From: Akkermansiaceae bacterium
Lineage (GTDB): Bacteria > Verrucomicrobiota > Verrucomicrobiia > Verrucomicrobiales > Akkermansiaceae
DNA length: 64,000 nt
Direction: 5' to 3'
Assembly: GCA_905181965.1 (NCBI GenBank)
Contig: CAJIZY010000005.1
Span: 140,539 to 204,538, forward strand
Each line of letters opens with the position of its first letter. The stretch's first letter is position 1. The translations under genes were made by a program, and so were the position numbers. The notes beneath the pieces were generated by a model. It did no database searches and had not been told where the DNA came from. It saw nothing but the letters and a program-made list of their open reading frames with translations. This document shows positions 19,283 through 29,755 of this stretch, piece by piece.

Positions 19283-20302
19283 CTATTTCCCTAATTCGAT
19301 GATCGCATCCGCGAAGGCAGTTCCTGTTTTCTCAAAGAAAGCAGCGCTGCCAAAATAATGATACGCTCTATTACTCCCAAGTTTTGCCCAAGTATCGGGG
19401 TCCTTGTTTTTATTCTCGAAAGCTTTCCCGGCATCGTAGTCCCAAAAATCAGCGGTCTTCACGGTGATGACGCTGCCTTTAAATTCAGGCATTTGCGCGG
19501 TCGCGATTTGCGCGTCGGCGAGGATCTTGGTCGTTCCTTTTTGCTCGGTGCCTTGGTGCCCCATCGCTCCAATCACAAAAGGAAGCTTGGGTAACTTTAA
19601 GTCTTTGCGGACATCTCTGATGAAATGCGCCATGTTCTCCTGATAGGTGCTTGTGGAATGGTCAGAGAACTTATCGTTGAAGCCCTGAAACCAGACGAAC
19701 CCCGCAATCTCATACCCCTGCCCCTTGTAGTTGGGCGCGTAAGTTTTGAGATCACCGAGAGTCTCACCAACACTTGTCATCATCAGTCGATAATAATGCC
19801 CAAACCCCTCCATATATTCCTCTTTTGAAAAGGGCTTCTTTTTCTTTTTTGCTTTATCTTCCAGCGCCTGAATGAAGGCATCGTCCGGCTTCCGGCCACT
19901 GGGCGGCAGGAAATCGCGAAAGAGTGATTTCCCTCCCCAGGCTGCTTTGATGATTAACACGTCTTCATCCAGCTTGTCACCGATGGTCCATCCAAAGGAA
20001 AGTTCCGGGCCAATCTTCTCATTACTGGCCCCATAGCCCACGCTCATGGGTCCATGCATTTCTTTTTCGATGTGATTAATGAAAACATCGTTCCTTTTAA
20101 CGAAGGATCCACCTTGATGGTATTTTTCGAACCCCACTTTAAGTTTCGGATCTTTTAAGCGGTTCTCAATCACAGAGGTCGTGCAATGTCCTTGCATATT
20201 GGATTGCCCAGCCAAGATGTAGACCTTGAGCTTCTTGTTTGCTGCGAGGAGACCGTTAGACAGGCTGCATGCGAGGAGGAAGAGGGTGAGTTTTTTCATC
20301 AT
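19283..20302 (-). CDS. Exported SGNH / sialate-O-acetylesterase-like (DUF303) esterase
   Basis: 339 residues, signal peptide 1-20 (MMKKLTLFLLACSLSNGLLA). The catalytic serine block is VYILAGQSNMQGH at about 26-38. Other SGNH landmarks: KAAWGGKSLFRDFLPP near 125 and IAGFVWFQGFNDKFSD near 205. Carbohydrate esterases of this group remove acetyl groups from sugars. It lies 22 bases after the DUF1552 gene and probably shares its transcript with the DUF1592-DUF1552 pair. A second, larger member sits at 44951-47449. Start could be either of the two Met codons at 20302/20299. Confidence 0.88.
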   Translation of the reverse strand: MMKKLTLFLLACSLSNGLLAANKKLKVYILAGQSNMQGHCTTSVIENRLKDPKLKVGFEKYHQGGSFVKRNDVFINHIEKEMHGPMSVGYGASNEKIGPELSFGWTIGDKLDEDVLIIKAAWGGKSLFRDFLPPSGRKPDDAFIQALEDKAKKKKKPFSKEEYMEGFGHYYRLMMTSVGETLGDLKTYAPNYKGQGYEIAGFVWFQGFNDKFSDHSTSTYQENMAHFIRDVRKDLKLPKLPFVIGAMGHQGTEQKGTTKILADAQIATAQMPEFKGSVITVKTADFWDYDAGKAFENKNKDPDTWAKLGSNRAYHYFGSAAFFEKTGTAFADAIIELGK

Positions 20303-20324
20303 AATTTAGGGAGAGAGAGAAAGA

Positions 20325-21689
20325 TTAAACTAAGAGTTCATGGAGGGGACCTTCTTGGTCGAGATCGCTCAGCCCAAGATCCAAGTGGCCAAAATGTTTG
20401 TCGGGCAAGCCGGCCGCCTGCACGATGGTTGTAAGGAAGTTGCCGATCGTCCGATGTCCCTGCTTGCCGTAATCGGGATACTGTAGATAGCGCCCGGTGG
20501 ACTTCAGCCGGCCATTAAACTTACCGCCAAAAAGCAAAAGAGGCCACTCGTTGGCGAAGGAGTGATGCTTATCTGAGTTATCGCTAAGGTAGACGATGAC
20601 GGTATTGTCCAGCATCGTGCCATCGCCTTCTGGCACCTTCGCAAGCTTATGCATCAGCCCAGAGAGAAGCTCGAGGTGAAACTTACGAATCAAATCTCGG
20701 CACTGCTCGGAATTGTGTTCGCCGATCGTCGCGCCATGGCCGATGCCATGAACTGTCCCGGGTATTCCAATACCGTCGTAGTTTGTTTGAAGATCATCGC
20801 AAAGAATACTGATAGAATTGGAGAGACCGCTGATCAGAGTGGCGGCCGCCAAATCAAAGTGCGCTTCGAGATGATGCGTGGGGTTGGGCGAGGTGAATGT
20901 GTCGGTCACCTCCGGTGCATTCTGATTCAAAATCTTCTGCATGCCGGTGAGCTTTATACGGCGCTCTTTCAAGGCATCAAACCCCTCTAGATAATAGTCG
21001 AGCTTCTCGGCTTCGGCCCCATTGAGTTGTCGCTTCAGCTTTTTGACATCATTGGATACGAAGTCCAAGATATTGCCTGAGGCCGCATACTTCTTTTGAA
21101 CATCTCCAGATTCTGCGATCGAACCGAAGAGATTCATATAGGCAATCATAGGGTTGCACTGATAGGGAAGTTGCTTACCCCCTCCAGCCGAAGAAATAGA
21201 TGGATAAGCAACAGACTCCGAACCGTTGCCCGTCTTTAAACCCACATGATTGAAAACACTCGGGAACTTCTTGGCCAGATAACCATCGATGGTATGAGCG
21301 ATCGGCTTTTTGGTGTTCGAACCCTTAAAGGCACCCAGCGCGCCATAAAATCCACTATGGCCCGTGGCACACATTTTGCCGGAGATCCTCTGCACGATCG
21401 TCATCTTATCCTTGAACGGATCAAGAGAGGTTAGAGTCTCGGGCAGCGCGACGCCCTGAAGCGGTTTATCGATCACTTTATCGACAGGACTCTCAAGAAA
21501 AGGCCGATAGGCCGGAGGGGTGATGTGCTCTTCGGTAAGGCCACTGCTTTTCAGCACAAACAAAAATCTTTTAGGCGTGGCTCCCGTAGTACGCTGGGCT
21601 GCCAGATGATTCATGAAGGGCGTGAAGGCCATGCTTCCGAGAGATAGCTTCCCGAGGGTTTTGATGCTGTGGCGTCTGCTGTATTTCAT
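20325..21689 (-). CDS. DUF1552 family exported protein
   Basis: 454 residues with an RR-type signal (YSRRHSIKTLGKLSLGSMAF). DUF1552 motifs: RFLFVLKSSGLTEEHITPP near 40, KMCATGHSGFYGALGAF near 105, GTMLDNTVIVYLSDNSDKHH near 350, and FGGKFNGRLKSTGRYLQYP near 385. DUF1552 is thought to share the DUF1501/alkaline phosphatase-like fold, and the two families fill the same place in their respective pairs. The gene starts 10 bases after the DUF1592 stop. Function unknown. A broken relative forms the 3' half of the fusion at 55999-57889. Confidence 0.92.
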   Translation of the reverse strand: MKYSRRHSIKTLGKLSLGSMAFTPFMNHLAAQRTTGATPKRFLFVLKSSGLTEEHITPPAYRPFLESPVDKVIDKPLQGVALPETLTSLDPFKDKMTIVQRISGKMCATGHSGFYGALGAFKGSNTKKPIAHTIDGYLAKKFPSVFNHVGLKTGNGSESVAYPSISSAGGGKQLPYQCNPMIAYMNLFGSIAESGDVQKKYAASGNILDFVSNDVKKLKRQLNGAEAEKLDYYLEGFDALKERRIKLTGMQKILNQNAPEVTDTFTSPNPTHHLEAHFDLAAATLISGLSNSISILCDDLQTNYDGIGIPGTVHGIGHGATIGEHNSEQCRDLIRKFHLELLSGLMHKLAKVPEGDGTMLDNTVIVYLSDNSDKHHSFANEWPLLLFGGKFNGRLKSTGRYLQYPDYGKQGHRTIGNFLTTIVQAAGLPDKHFGHLDLGLSDLDQEGPLHELLV

Positions 21690-21699
21690 GAGCTAGCTC

Positions 21700-24171
21700 C
21701 TATTTCCGGTATAAAAATGAATCTGACGTGAGAAGTGAAATCAACATTTCTTTAAAACTTCCATTACTATCGACATAGGCTTTTTCCGCATTGATGAGAG
21801 TTTGCGAATCGCTGAGCAATTCATTACGTCCCATGAAAAAACGAAACGCATGTCTGACGAATGATTGCTTAACGCGCTTGGACTGAGCCAGCTTGTGCAT
21901 CATCTCGGAAACATTCGCCACTTCGCCATCAAGATCTTTTTCCCCGCTGTAGCTTATGGCACCTTTGGTGGTGACCGCTTTGCCTTTCTCCTCAGTACGG
22001 AAACGACCGCTGTCATGATAACCTTCAAAAGGCATCCCGAGCGGATTCATTTTCTTGTGACAGCGCCAGCATTCTTCAGCTTCAACGACCGAGAAACGTT
22101 CGCGTAGCGTCTTGTTTTCATCCTCTGGCACCTTTGCGTCTACGTTAATGGGAACATCAAGGACAAAGCCGGCCAGCAGCTTTTCACGTATCCACTTGCC
22201 TCGGCGCACAGGATCATTTTCAAAATTATTTGAATGGGCGGCCAGCCAAGAGGGTTGAGTGAGGATGCCAATGCGTTGCGCTTTAGGCAGACTGTAGGGC
22301 TTTTTACTCGAATTTTCAGCGCTACCCGGATTCACATTATAAGACATCGAGTAATGTTTATTATGCAGTTTCTCAATCGGGCTCAGTTCGCCTGTGATCT
22401 TTTTACTTTCAAATTTTTCCTGCGCTTTTTGAGCCGCTTTCAATGGTCTATTACCGATGCTCGTGCTAAAAAAACTGAGGTTTGTGGTCAGCATGTTCTC
22501 CAGCACATTTTCGTCCTGGTCAACAAGGTAGAGAATTAACTGGTCAGTGTCGCTGACCATGCTTCGAGTGCCGCTCTCCGAATAATAAGCAAAGCGCTTT
22601 TCGTCCTTAAACACATTGGGAGCGTGGTGGTAGCCGAAAAATTCCCGGAAGAACTGGAGGATCCTTGGATTTTTAATTCGATGCGCCGGGCGACTGTCAC
22701 TTTTGGGACGAGTGAATAATTTCACACTGAGCAGTCGGCGTAACTCACGTTCCACATCTTCTTTTGTCTTGAGCTGGCCTGCTTTCATCACTTCGCCGAG
22801 CCCCGAAACACTTCCCCTAGGGGTCATGAGAAACTTTTCCAAGGTCTCATCAATCAGCGCCATATCCTCCACTCCGTCCAGTGGATGCTTGGAGATTTTG
22901 TTCTTCGCATAGTAGAGCAGGTCGTCGACACCCGGCGAATCTAGGCCTCCCTTTTTATTTTTGTCCTTGCTACGCTTGTGGTCAAAGTCATCAAAGGGAG
23001 GACTGTTGAACAGGGCATAATTCAAGGCGTAAACAAGCTCATGTTCTGAGAGATGTCGGCGGCCGTGACTGTCCTTTTCACCCATGCCCAATTCTAGACG
23101 ATAGACAAACTCCGGAGAGATCGCCATGGCGATTAGGACGCTTTGCAGTGCCATTAGATTGCCCTGAGGTAAGTTCTTCTTAAACAGGTCGTCGCCGTAG
23201 CGGCGCACTTCTTCGGGGTTCCCGTCACGATGCAAGAGGACCTTAAAGCAGGTCTGCACCGCCGTGTTGATGTCCGCGTCGCTTGGAGTTCCCTTAGAGT
23301 TGAGCACTTTAATAAAAGCCGGTTTGATCAAGCCGACATTCTTCACGAAACTGGTAACAGCCCCCCCGGCAAAGCCACCCGGATTGTTGGCGAACTTGCT
23401 ACCGTCATTTTTAACCGTCACGCTGACAGGAATCGCTCGGCCGACCGTCAAGATCTCAGCCATCTTTTCCGCATTCACCAGCAGTGTTTCAAGGGAAGTC
23501 TGATCAGCTACAATCGAGCTATAGTCGGTAATCCCCGAAGCATGGTGCACGAATTGAAAAAAGGGGTTGGCATAACGCAGGTGTTGGTAGGATCGTCCAC
23601 GCGCAAGAGTCTTTCCTGCATGATCGCCTTCCTTAACGATATCTCGGCCTTTCCCTCCGATCTGAAATCCCTGCCTGGGCTTCTTCCCATATCGCTCGGC
23701 AAAGTTCGCTTCGTAAATAAACGGGCGGGTGCGCCACAAGCGAGCCGGGGTATACGCTTTTGTTGTAATACTGCCATTGAACAGCAATTCGTGGCTCATG
23801 TAGTTGGCGTAATCAGGCAGCAGTAGCTTCTCCTCCAGACCGGTGCCATGTCCTGATTTGTTGAGTTCAGAAGAGATCCATTGGATCACTTTTTGCAGCT
23901 CCGCGGCATCAGGGCGCTTCTTTTTTGCAGGCGGCATTTCATCATATTGGACCTGCTCGTAGATTCTCTGCCAGACCCGCACCGTTTTAATCTTATCGAA
24001 CTCTGCGTTGATCGCATACAAGTCTAGGTCGGCTTTCGGATCATCTGCATCGTGACAGTTCGTGCAATGCTTGTCCAAAAACGGCATCACAAGATCGTTG
24101 TAGCTCCGCATATCCACCGCCATTACCGAAACCGGCAAAAGCAAAATGAGGAGTAATACTTGCTTCTTCAT
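21700..24171 (-). CDS. PSCyt-DUF1587/1592/1588/1585 exported protein
   Basis: 823 residues from ATG 24171 (MKKQVLLLILLLPVSVMA signal). N-terminal heme motif CTNCHD near residue 36, with EMPPAKKKRPDAAELQ downstream as in the PSCyt family. The middle carries DUF1592 (ALQSVLIAMAISPEFVYRLELG; HLSEHELVYALNYALF). DUF1588 follows with RGKWIREKLLAGFVLDVP, the second heme motif CWRCHKKMNPLGMPFEGYHD, and DUF1585 at the C-terminus (FVRHAFRFFMGRNE). It is intact and full length. It heads the operon continued by DUF1552 and the SGNH esterase. Diheme electron-transfer or oxidative activity is an inference from the motifs only. Confidence 0.92.
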   Translation of the reverse strand: MKKQVLLLILLLPVSVMAVDMRSYNDLVMPFLDKHCTNCHDADDPKADLDLYAINAEFDKIKTVRVWQRIYEQVQYDEMPPAKKKRPDAAELQKVIQWISSELNKSGHGTGLEEKLLLPDYANYMSHELLFNGSITTKAYTPARLWRTRPFIYEANFAERYGKKPRQGFQIGGKGRDIVKEGDHAGKTLARGRSYQHLRYANPFFQFVHHASGITDYSSIVADQTSLETLLVNAEKMAEILTVGRAIPVSVTVKNDGSKFANNPGGFAGGAVTSFVKNVGLIKPAFIKVLNSKGTPSDADINTAVQTCFKVLLHRDGNPEEVRRYGDDLFKKNLPQGNLMALQSVLIAMAISPEFVYRLELGMGEKDSHGRRHLSEHELVYALNYALFNSPPFDDFDHKRSKDKNKKGGLDSPGVDDLLYYAKNKISKHPLDGVEDMALIDETLEKFLMTPRGSVSGLGEVMKAGQLKTKEDVERELRRLLSVKLFTRPKSDSRPAHRIKNPRILQFFREFFGYHHAPNVFKDEKRFAYYSESGTRSMVSDTDQLILYLVDQDENVLENMLTTNLSFFSTSIGNRPLKAAQKAQEKFESKKITGELSPIEKLHNKHYSMSYNVNPGSAENSSKKPYSLPKAQRIGILTQPSWLAAHSNNFENDPVRRGKWIREKLLAGFVLDVPINVDAKVPEDENKTLRERFSVVEAEECWRCHKKMNPLGMPFEGYHDSGRFRTEEKGKAVTTKGAISYSGEKDLDGEVANVSEMMHKLAQSKRVKQSFVRHAFRFFMGRNELLSDSQTLINAEKAYVDSNGSFKEMLISLLTSDSFLYRK

Positions 24172-24380
24172 GACCCAATTCAATCCAAGCGATGTAGTGA
24201 CTCAGGGGTAAAGGTCAATGGATAATAAGCACTTGAAGAAGGCCACCTGCCTGATGCTTTACCTTTGCAAGCTACTTGGCCTCTCCCTGCCCTTGGAATG
24301 AGTCGCCGCCCCTCTGGTCGCCTGTAATGACGAAGGAATCTCAAAGGTCACGATGATGAAGATCCCATAATGGATCCGAT

Positions 24381-25616
24381 TTACCCTTTAAGCAAACCGA
24401 GGTCCTTCTCGCTACTTCCGAAGGCACCCAAGTCCACATTGTGTTTGTGGAGCAGCTCCAGGTAGAGATTGCAAAGAGGAGTCGGCTTTTCGAGAACGGT
24501 GTGGGCTTGATGACGGTAACCGCCACCTGCCACGATTGTCGGGAGATTGTTGCAGGTGTGATTTGAAGAATCACCAAAATTACTCCCGATCACCACGGTG
24601 GTATGGTCCAGCAAACTCCCCTCTCCTTCGTCGATCTGATCGAGCTCAGCGAGAAAGCGGTCGAGATGTTTGACGATGTCGACTTCGATCCGGCTGAGCT
24701 TGCCGAGCGCATCAGCCTTGCCTCCGTGGTGCGAAAGGGTGTGCCATCCCCCCGTCGCGCCGGGAACATTGATCGCGCCATAAATCCAATCAAGCGAGAG
24801 CGTAATGACTCTCGTCGAGTCCGTCTGCAACGCCAGTTTGGAAAGCTCAAAGAGATTGCGGACCTTGGTCGAGAAAGCGAATTCCTGGTCATCGCTCAAG
24901 GTATTAGGAACTTCCGGCTTTTTGGTTTTGAGCCAAAATTCCTCGTGCTTCAATTGCGCTTCCAGTTCTGAAATGACGGTCCGGTAGGATTCGATCTTCG
25001 AGGCATCGCCTCCTCCCTTCTTCTTGATCTGCTCCATGTCGCGGTAGAGGGAGTGCACGATCTGCTGGTCGTTCTCGATCTGTTGGCGCTTCGCACTCAG
25101 ATCTTCTTCACCAAAGAGCCGTTCAAAGATCTGCCGTTCGTCATGCATCGGTGGAATGGCCACCCCGCGATCATTCCAGGAGCATCCCCAGCCACGGTCG
25201 TAGATACTGAAGGAAAGATACGGAAATCGCGTGTCACCACCCATCTCGCGGGCGAGGATCTGGTCGAGCGAAATAGTATTGGTGAAATTCGTGGCTTCGG
25301 GACTCGGCGCTCCGGTCAGGAAAGACTTTTCCGAATCATGGTTGCTAGTCTCCATCCCCGGGTGAAAGAAGTTTTGAAAAATCGTCATTTTCTCCCTCAC
25401 TGCCATCTCTTTGAGATACTTGGAACTGGTCAAGTCCCCCCGCTTGGTGGGAAAGAAATTTGGTTCATAGAAACCGAGCGAATTGCAAATGAAGATGACC
25501 CGTTTCGGCGGGGCTTCCACTCCTAGGGCGCTTGCCGCCCGCGCATTCAGCGAATGCAAAGCCAACGGAAGGGCCGCTCCAAACCTCAAAAACTCTCTTC
25601 GGCGGTATTGCTTCAT
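24381..25616 (-). CDS. DUF1552 family exported protein
   Basis: 411 residues from ATG 25616, which overlaps the DUF1592 stop (ATGA) and gives an RR-type signal (YRRREFLRFGAALPLALHSL). Motifs: RVIFICNSLGFYEPNFFP near 39; HDSEKSFLTGAP near 92; a conserved helix with EAQLKHEEFWLKTKKPEVP; GSLLDHTTVVIGSNFGDSSNH near 335; VAGGGYRHQAHTV near 365. It is the partner of the PSCyt-DUF1592 gene upstream. It is only distantly like the DUF1552 at 20325, so the two pairs are not a recent tandem duplication. Confidence 0.92.
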   Translation of the reverse strand: MKQYRRREFLRFGAALPLALHSLNARAASALGVEAPPKRVIFICNSLGFYEPNFFPTKRGDLTSSKYLKEMAVREKMTIFQNFFHPGMETSNHDSEKSFLTGAPSPEATNFTNTISLDQILAREMGGDTRFPYLSFSIYDRGWGCSWNDRGVAIPPMHDERQIFERLFGEEDLSAKRQQIENDQQIVHSLYRDMEQIKKKGGGDASKIESYRTVISELEAQLKHEEFWLKTKKPEVPNTLSDDQEFAFSTKVRNLFELSKLALQTDSTRVITLSLDWIYGAINVPGATGGWHTLSHHGGKADALGKLSRIEVDIVKHLDRFLAELDQIDEGEGSLLDHTTVVIGSNFGDSSNHTCNNLPTIVAGGGYRHQAHTVLEKPTPLCNLYLELLHKHNVDLGAFGSSEKDLGLLKG

Positions 25617-28416
25617 TTCTCTTTTCCGTTCGTTGAATGAGTAAGGACGTGGGTCATGAGAGTTCCCAGCCGCAGGTTTCCAGGATTCGTTCCAAGAAAG
25701 TCCCACAACTGAAGGCGCTGGCTCAAATCCGGCTTGTCTCCATAGGCGTATTCGAAAAACTTCTTCCCAAAGTTATAGGCAAGCTTCCGCTCGCTGGAGA
25801 GCAAAACCTTCTTGAGCCCAAAAATGTCCTGGAAGCTGGCATCGTCGATCTCTCCGGATGCATCAACTGGTGCACCCCTCTTAAAGTAGCCTTGAGGACG
25901 ATACTGAAAAGTGCCTCCATGGGCTTGCTTAACCCGATATTGATCACGCCATCCCCCCGTGGCATCAAAGCTCTCCAATGCGAAGCCATACCCGTCGATA
26001 CTCTTGTGGCAGGCGTAGCAAGTCTTGTTGCTTTTGTGCTGATCGATCTGTTCCTTGAGCGTCTTTGCTTCTCCGTGTTCCGGTTCCAAGGCCGGAACAC
26101 TCTCCGGCGGTGGCGAGAGCGGCGTGCCCACAATATTTTTGGAGATCCAGGCTCCCCGTAAAATGGGCGAGGTTTCGAAGCCATCCGTCGTCACTTTCAA
26201 GACACTCCCCATCGTGAGAAGTCCGCCACGGGGCACTTCGTCTGAAAAGTTTACCTTGCGTATTTTTTGTCCAGTCACTCCCTTGATCCCGTAGTGCCGG
26301 GCAAGCCGTTGATTGAGAAAAGTGAAATTCGAATCGATGAGATTTCGGGCGGGAAGATTTTCATGGATCAAATGCTGAAGGTATTTCCGGGTTTCGATGG
26401 GGAGGTAGTAATTCAGAAGGTCATCGTAAAGCGGGTAGAGTTTCAAGGAAGGCGCCACCTTATTGAGGCCACGCAGATTCAGCCACTGATCACTGAAGGA
26501 GCGAACCATGCGGCGACTGCGCTTGTCGGCCAACATTCTCTGAAATTGATCATTTAAAGTCGCGCCATGAAGCGAGTCTGAAACAGCCAACTTCAAAAGT
26601 TCCTCATCAGGAACCGAAAGCCACAAAATACGAGCGAGATCCGAGGCTTTGCCAAACGACGAATTGGCATGCTCCCCGGGCGCCATCAGGAATCTTGGTG
26701 AACAAAGAATAGCCTTTAGCCCAACCTTGGTCGCCTCGACAAAGTCGCCTCTCTCCTCAAGTCGGCGAAGTCCAACCCGGTAGTATGGCGCCAATTCCTC
26801 CTCACTGAGAGTCGACGCAAAAGCTCGCTTCGCAAAACGGCGAATCACTTTTTTTAAATCATCGGGGTTCCTTGAAGCAACTGTAACCGTGGACGTTTCA
26901 ACCTGTTCAACCAAAGGAGTGATAAGGTCCAACTTGCCAATCGAAGCGATTGATTTCCCATCTAATTGAACGGAGGCCGTCACCTGGAACTTGATAAAGC
27001 GACTGGTCGTTTCCTGCGGAAAGATAACCGCTTGTTCGTTGGCAAGCCTGACATCCAGTCCACCTTCCATCACCTTATCATCCCACGTTTTTCCATCGTC
27101 GGAAAAGTAAATCTCGTATGCCTTGACCAAGCCATTGCCATTTCCGCCCGACCAGGTCGCAAAAGAAAGTCCTTCGATGACCGCTCCATTCGGGTTTTCA
27201 AAAATCACATAATGCGGCGGCTTCGCCACTGAGGGAGAGAAGCGCGTGTGCCAGAAGGTCAGATTCGAACCATCCTGCATCCTTTCCTTTTCCATCCCCT
27301 CCTGAAAACTACTTACCGTAAACACGCCGCCGATCCGCTTGAGCTCAGTTTGGAACCCGGAAGCCTTTTGGGCCTTCCGTTGCCCGGCCTCAATTCTCAA
27401 TCCATCGAAGACTTGTTGATAAGACGTCGGAGGCCATGAATCCACCACCGGCCCCCGGACCTTCAATTGCTTGATGTAGATTCCCTCCTTTGGATTCTTT
27501 TGACGAAAATTGTGCCGCGAAAAGCAGTGCACCGAAACGCTTTCTCCGGGATGGAGGTAGGCGCGGATGGGATACGATTCCAATTTCTTGTTCCCCAACG
27601 AGACCACCCCCAGTAAACGCTGCAGCTGCGGCCGGTCATCGGCATAGTAATACTTTCCCGCATAAACTTGCAGGCTCATATCGTCTTCGAAGTCGGCCAC
27701 CTTAGCGGCATCAAATGTCAACTCATACCAGCCTGCCACCGGGGGCTCAAAGTTGTCGTAGAAGAAAGAATAGCTGTTGCCATTGTTGGCCCGGGTCCAC
27801 GAGAAAAGGGCGCCTTCCTGATAGGGCCGATGGTAGATCCGGTAGCTCTCATGACTGTCTCGGACCTTGTTCGTGACCCAGCTCCTCTCCGCGGGAAACC
27901 CATCATCCGGAAAGGCATGATCGAGCATTTCGTCTGCCACTGAAAAATACGATCCCAGCATCTCACGGCTCAACTTGATCTTGCGATTGGAATCAAAATC
28001 GTTCGTCCCCCGGTCTTCGGGAATTTTTCCGGCAAGATCGAGGTCTGTCCTCAACAAATCATTCACCAACCCACAAATTCATACCGACTAAGACGACGGA
28101 AGGATTTCTCAACATGCTTTCCCTGCCGACCAGCGAGCCATTCCAGCAGCTCTCGCTTCTCCTTTGCATCCGGCTGATCTTTGTCCGCGGGAGGCATTTT
28201 CCCCGTCACCAAATTCTCAAAAATCAGAGAACCATCGAAGTCCTCTTTCCCGAGTATCACAGAGAGATCCAGCCCCCCTTTGTCCGAGCCGTCGCCGTGA
28301 CAATCGAAGCAGTAGTGCTCAAAAATCTCTAACGCCTTCTCGTCAGCAATAGCAGCAAGAGCTGCCGGCCCCATCAGGCACGCAATGCTGAATACAATTG
28401 AAAGGCTCTTCTTCAT
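25613..28416 (-). CDS. PSCyt-DUF1587/1592/1588/1585 exported protein, one frameshift
   Basis: The ATG at 28416 starts MKKSLSIVFSIACLMGPAALA (signal), then CFDCHGDGSDKGGLDLS and MPPADKDQPDAKEKRELLEW. The frame ends after RRLSRYEFV at about 28063-28072 and resumes one base over as NDLLRTDLDL, the start of DUF1587. One missing G in a short G run would restore it (about 934 residues). A beta-rich module (about 180-480; YELTFDAAKVADFEDD, YIKQLKVRGPVVDSWPP) precedes DUF1592 (LLKAI-type region, SFSDQWLNLRGLNKV), DUF1588 with CYACHKSIDGYGFALESFDA, and DUF1585. ATGA overlap with DUF1552 downstream. Probably functional if the G deletion is an error. Confidence 0.85.
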
Positions 28417-28708
28417 CTTTCGATCAAATCTCTCCAAAATCAGGACTAGCAAAAGGATTTTCATCTTCCCACTCTTTAAGCCAATAAAGATATCCCCTGA
28501 TATCAGATCCAAATTAGAAAATAGGGCGAGATTATTAATAATCCTCAAAGAATAAGGACTAACTGCTAAAGCCACCCAAACAAAAGAAAATCGATAATCT
28601 GGCTCTTAAACTGATTTGGCCTAAATTTTACCAAAAGCTTATTCAAGCGCTAAAATGTCACAAGCGACCAGAAGCATATCCACTGAAATTGTTCAAGTTA
28701 CTAACTAA
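28417..28708. promoter_or_regulatory. Divergent AT-rich promoter region upstream of iron importer
   Basis: These 292 bases separate the divergent DUF1592 and iron-importer operons and are clearly AT-richer than the flanking genes. The notable element is a 14-base perfect palindrome at 28530-28543. No unambiguous -35/-10 pair could be fixed by eye. Confidence 0.4.
28530..28543. promoter_or_regulatory. Perfect 14-bp palindrome, candidate metal-repressor operator
   Basis: GATTATTAATAATC is its own reverse complement. It lies 114 bases before the DUF1592 start and 166 before the iron-binding protein gene. Its AT-rich GATWAT-type half sites resemble Fur-box hexamers, and ferric importers of this type are often Fur-controlled in other bacteria. 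This is one site seen once, so the assignment is tentative. Confidence 0.35.
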
Positions 28709-29725
28709 ATGAAAACACGATTTTCTTCACCTATAGCAGCAATCGCTTTCTTCGTAGGCTTCCTAGCGCAAGCTGAAGAAGTTCGATTATATTCCGAGCG
28801 CCATTACGACGCAGACAAAGAAGTATTTTCTGAATTCACGGATAAAACTGGTATTGAAGTTAAAGTCGTCAAAGCCGGTGCCAACGAACTTATTGCTAGG
28901 CTCAAATCAGAGAAGAATTCTCCACAAGCTGATCTCTATATCACTTCCGATGCTGCAAGCCTCACAAAAGCATCAAAAGCTGGTCTCCTAGCTCCACTTA
29001 AAAGTGAACTCATTAATGCTGCAGTACCTCAGGCGCTTCGGGGGAAGCAAGATACGTGGGCCGCTTTTACGATGAGAGGGCGAATCCTTGTCTATGCTAA
29101 GGACCGGGTCAAAGGACAACTCCCGAAAAGTTATCAAGATCTCGCTTCACCAGAGTATCGAGGTAACCTTCTGATTCGTTCCTCAACGAGTAAATACAAC
29201 CGTTCCCTCCTCGCCTCTATCATAGCAATCCAAGGAAAAGCGAAGGCTATACAATGGGCTACCGGGATGAAAAATAATTTCGCCCGACCGCCTCAAGGAA
29301 ATGATCGTGACCAAGTTCGCGCCGTCGCAAAAGGCATCGCAGACTATGCTATTGTCAACACCTACTACCTCGGACTTCTAAAAAATGGGGAAAGCCAGGA
29401 GGACCGTGACGCGCACGCTGCCGTAGGAGTGGTCTTACCAACATCAGGAGATCGTGGAACACACGTCAACATCAGCGGAGGTGGAATTATTAAGGGTGCC
29501 AAGAACTCCAGTAATGCTCGTAAGCTTTTGGAATACCTTGTCTCAGAAAAAGTCCAAAAAAAATATCAACGACTCACTTCCGAATACGCCGTATCCACCA
29601 AGGTTGAACATGAGCCATTACAAAAAGCTTGGGGTGAAATTAATCCAGATCTTGAATCAATTCACGACCTCGGGATCTACGACCAAGAAGCCCAGAAAAT
29701 TTTCAATATGGTGGGATGGAAGTAA
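28709..29725 (+). CDS. fbpA: Iron(III) ABC transporter substrate-binding protein
   Basis: 338 residues with a signal peptide (MKTRFSSPIAAIAFFVGFLAQA). The mature start EEVRLYSERHYDADKEVF is typical of the FutA/FbpA ferric-binding family, as are ADLYITSDAASL near 75, LLIRSSTSKYNRSLLAS near 152, and the iron-coordinating tyrosine pair in YAIVNTYYLGLL near 213. It would bind Fe(III) in the periplasm and deliver it to the permease encoded downstream. It is the first gene of a four-gene unit. A sulfate or other anion-binding role is less likely given the Tyr-Tyr motif. Confidence 0.9.
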   Translation: MKTRFSSPIAAIAFFVGFLAQAEEVRLYSERHYDADKEVFSEFTDKTGIEVKVVKAGANELIARLKSEKNSPQADLYITSDAASLTKASKAGLLAPLKSELINAAVPQALRGKQDTWAAFTMRGRILVYAKDRVKGQLPKSYQDLASPEYRGNLLIRSSTSKYNRSLLASIIAIQGKAKAIQWATGMKNNFARPPQGNDRDQVRAVAKGIADYAIVNTYYLGLLKNGESQEDRDAHAAVGVVLPTSGDRGTHVNISGGGIIKGAKNSSNARKLLEYLVSEKVQKKYQRLTSEYAVSTKVEHEPLQKAWGEINPDLESIHDLGIYDQEAQKIFNMVGWK

Positions 29726-29755
29726 CCGCTTAGATTCATCAATTCCTGGTATTAA

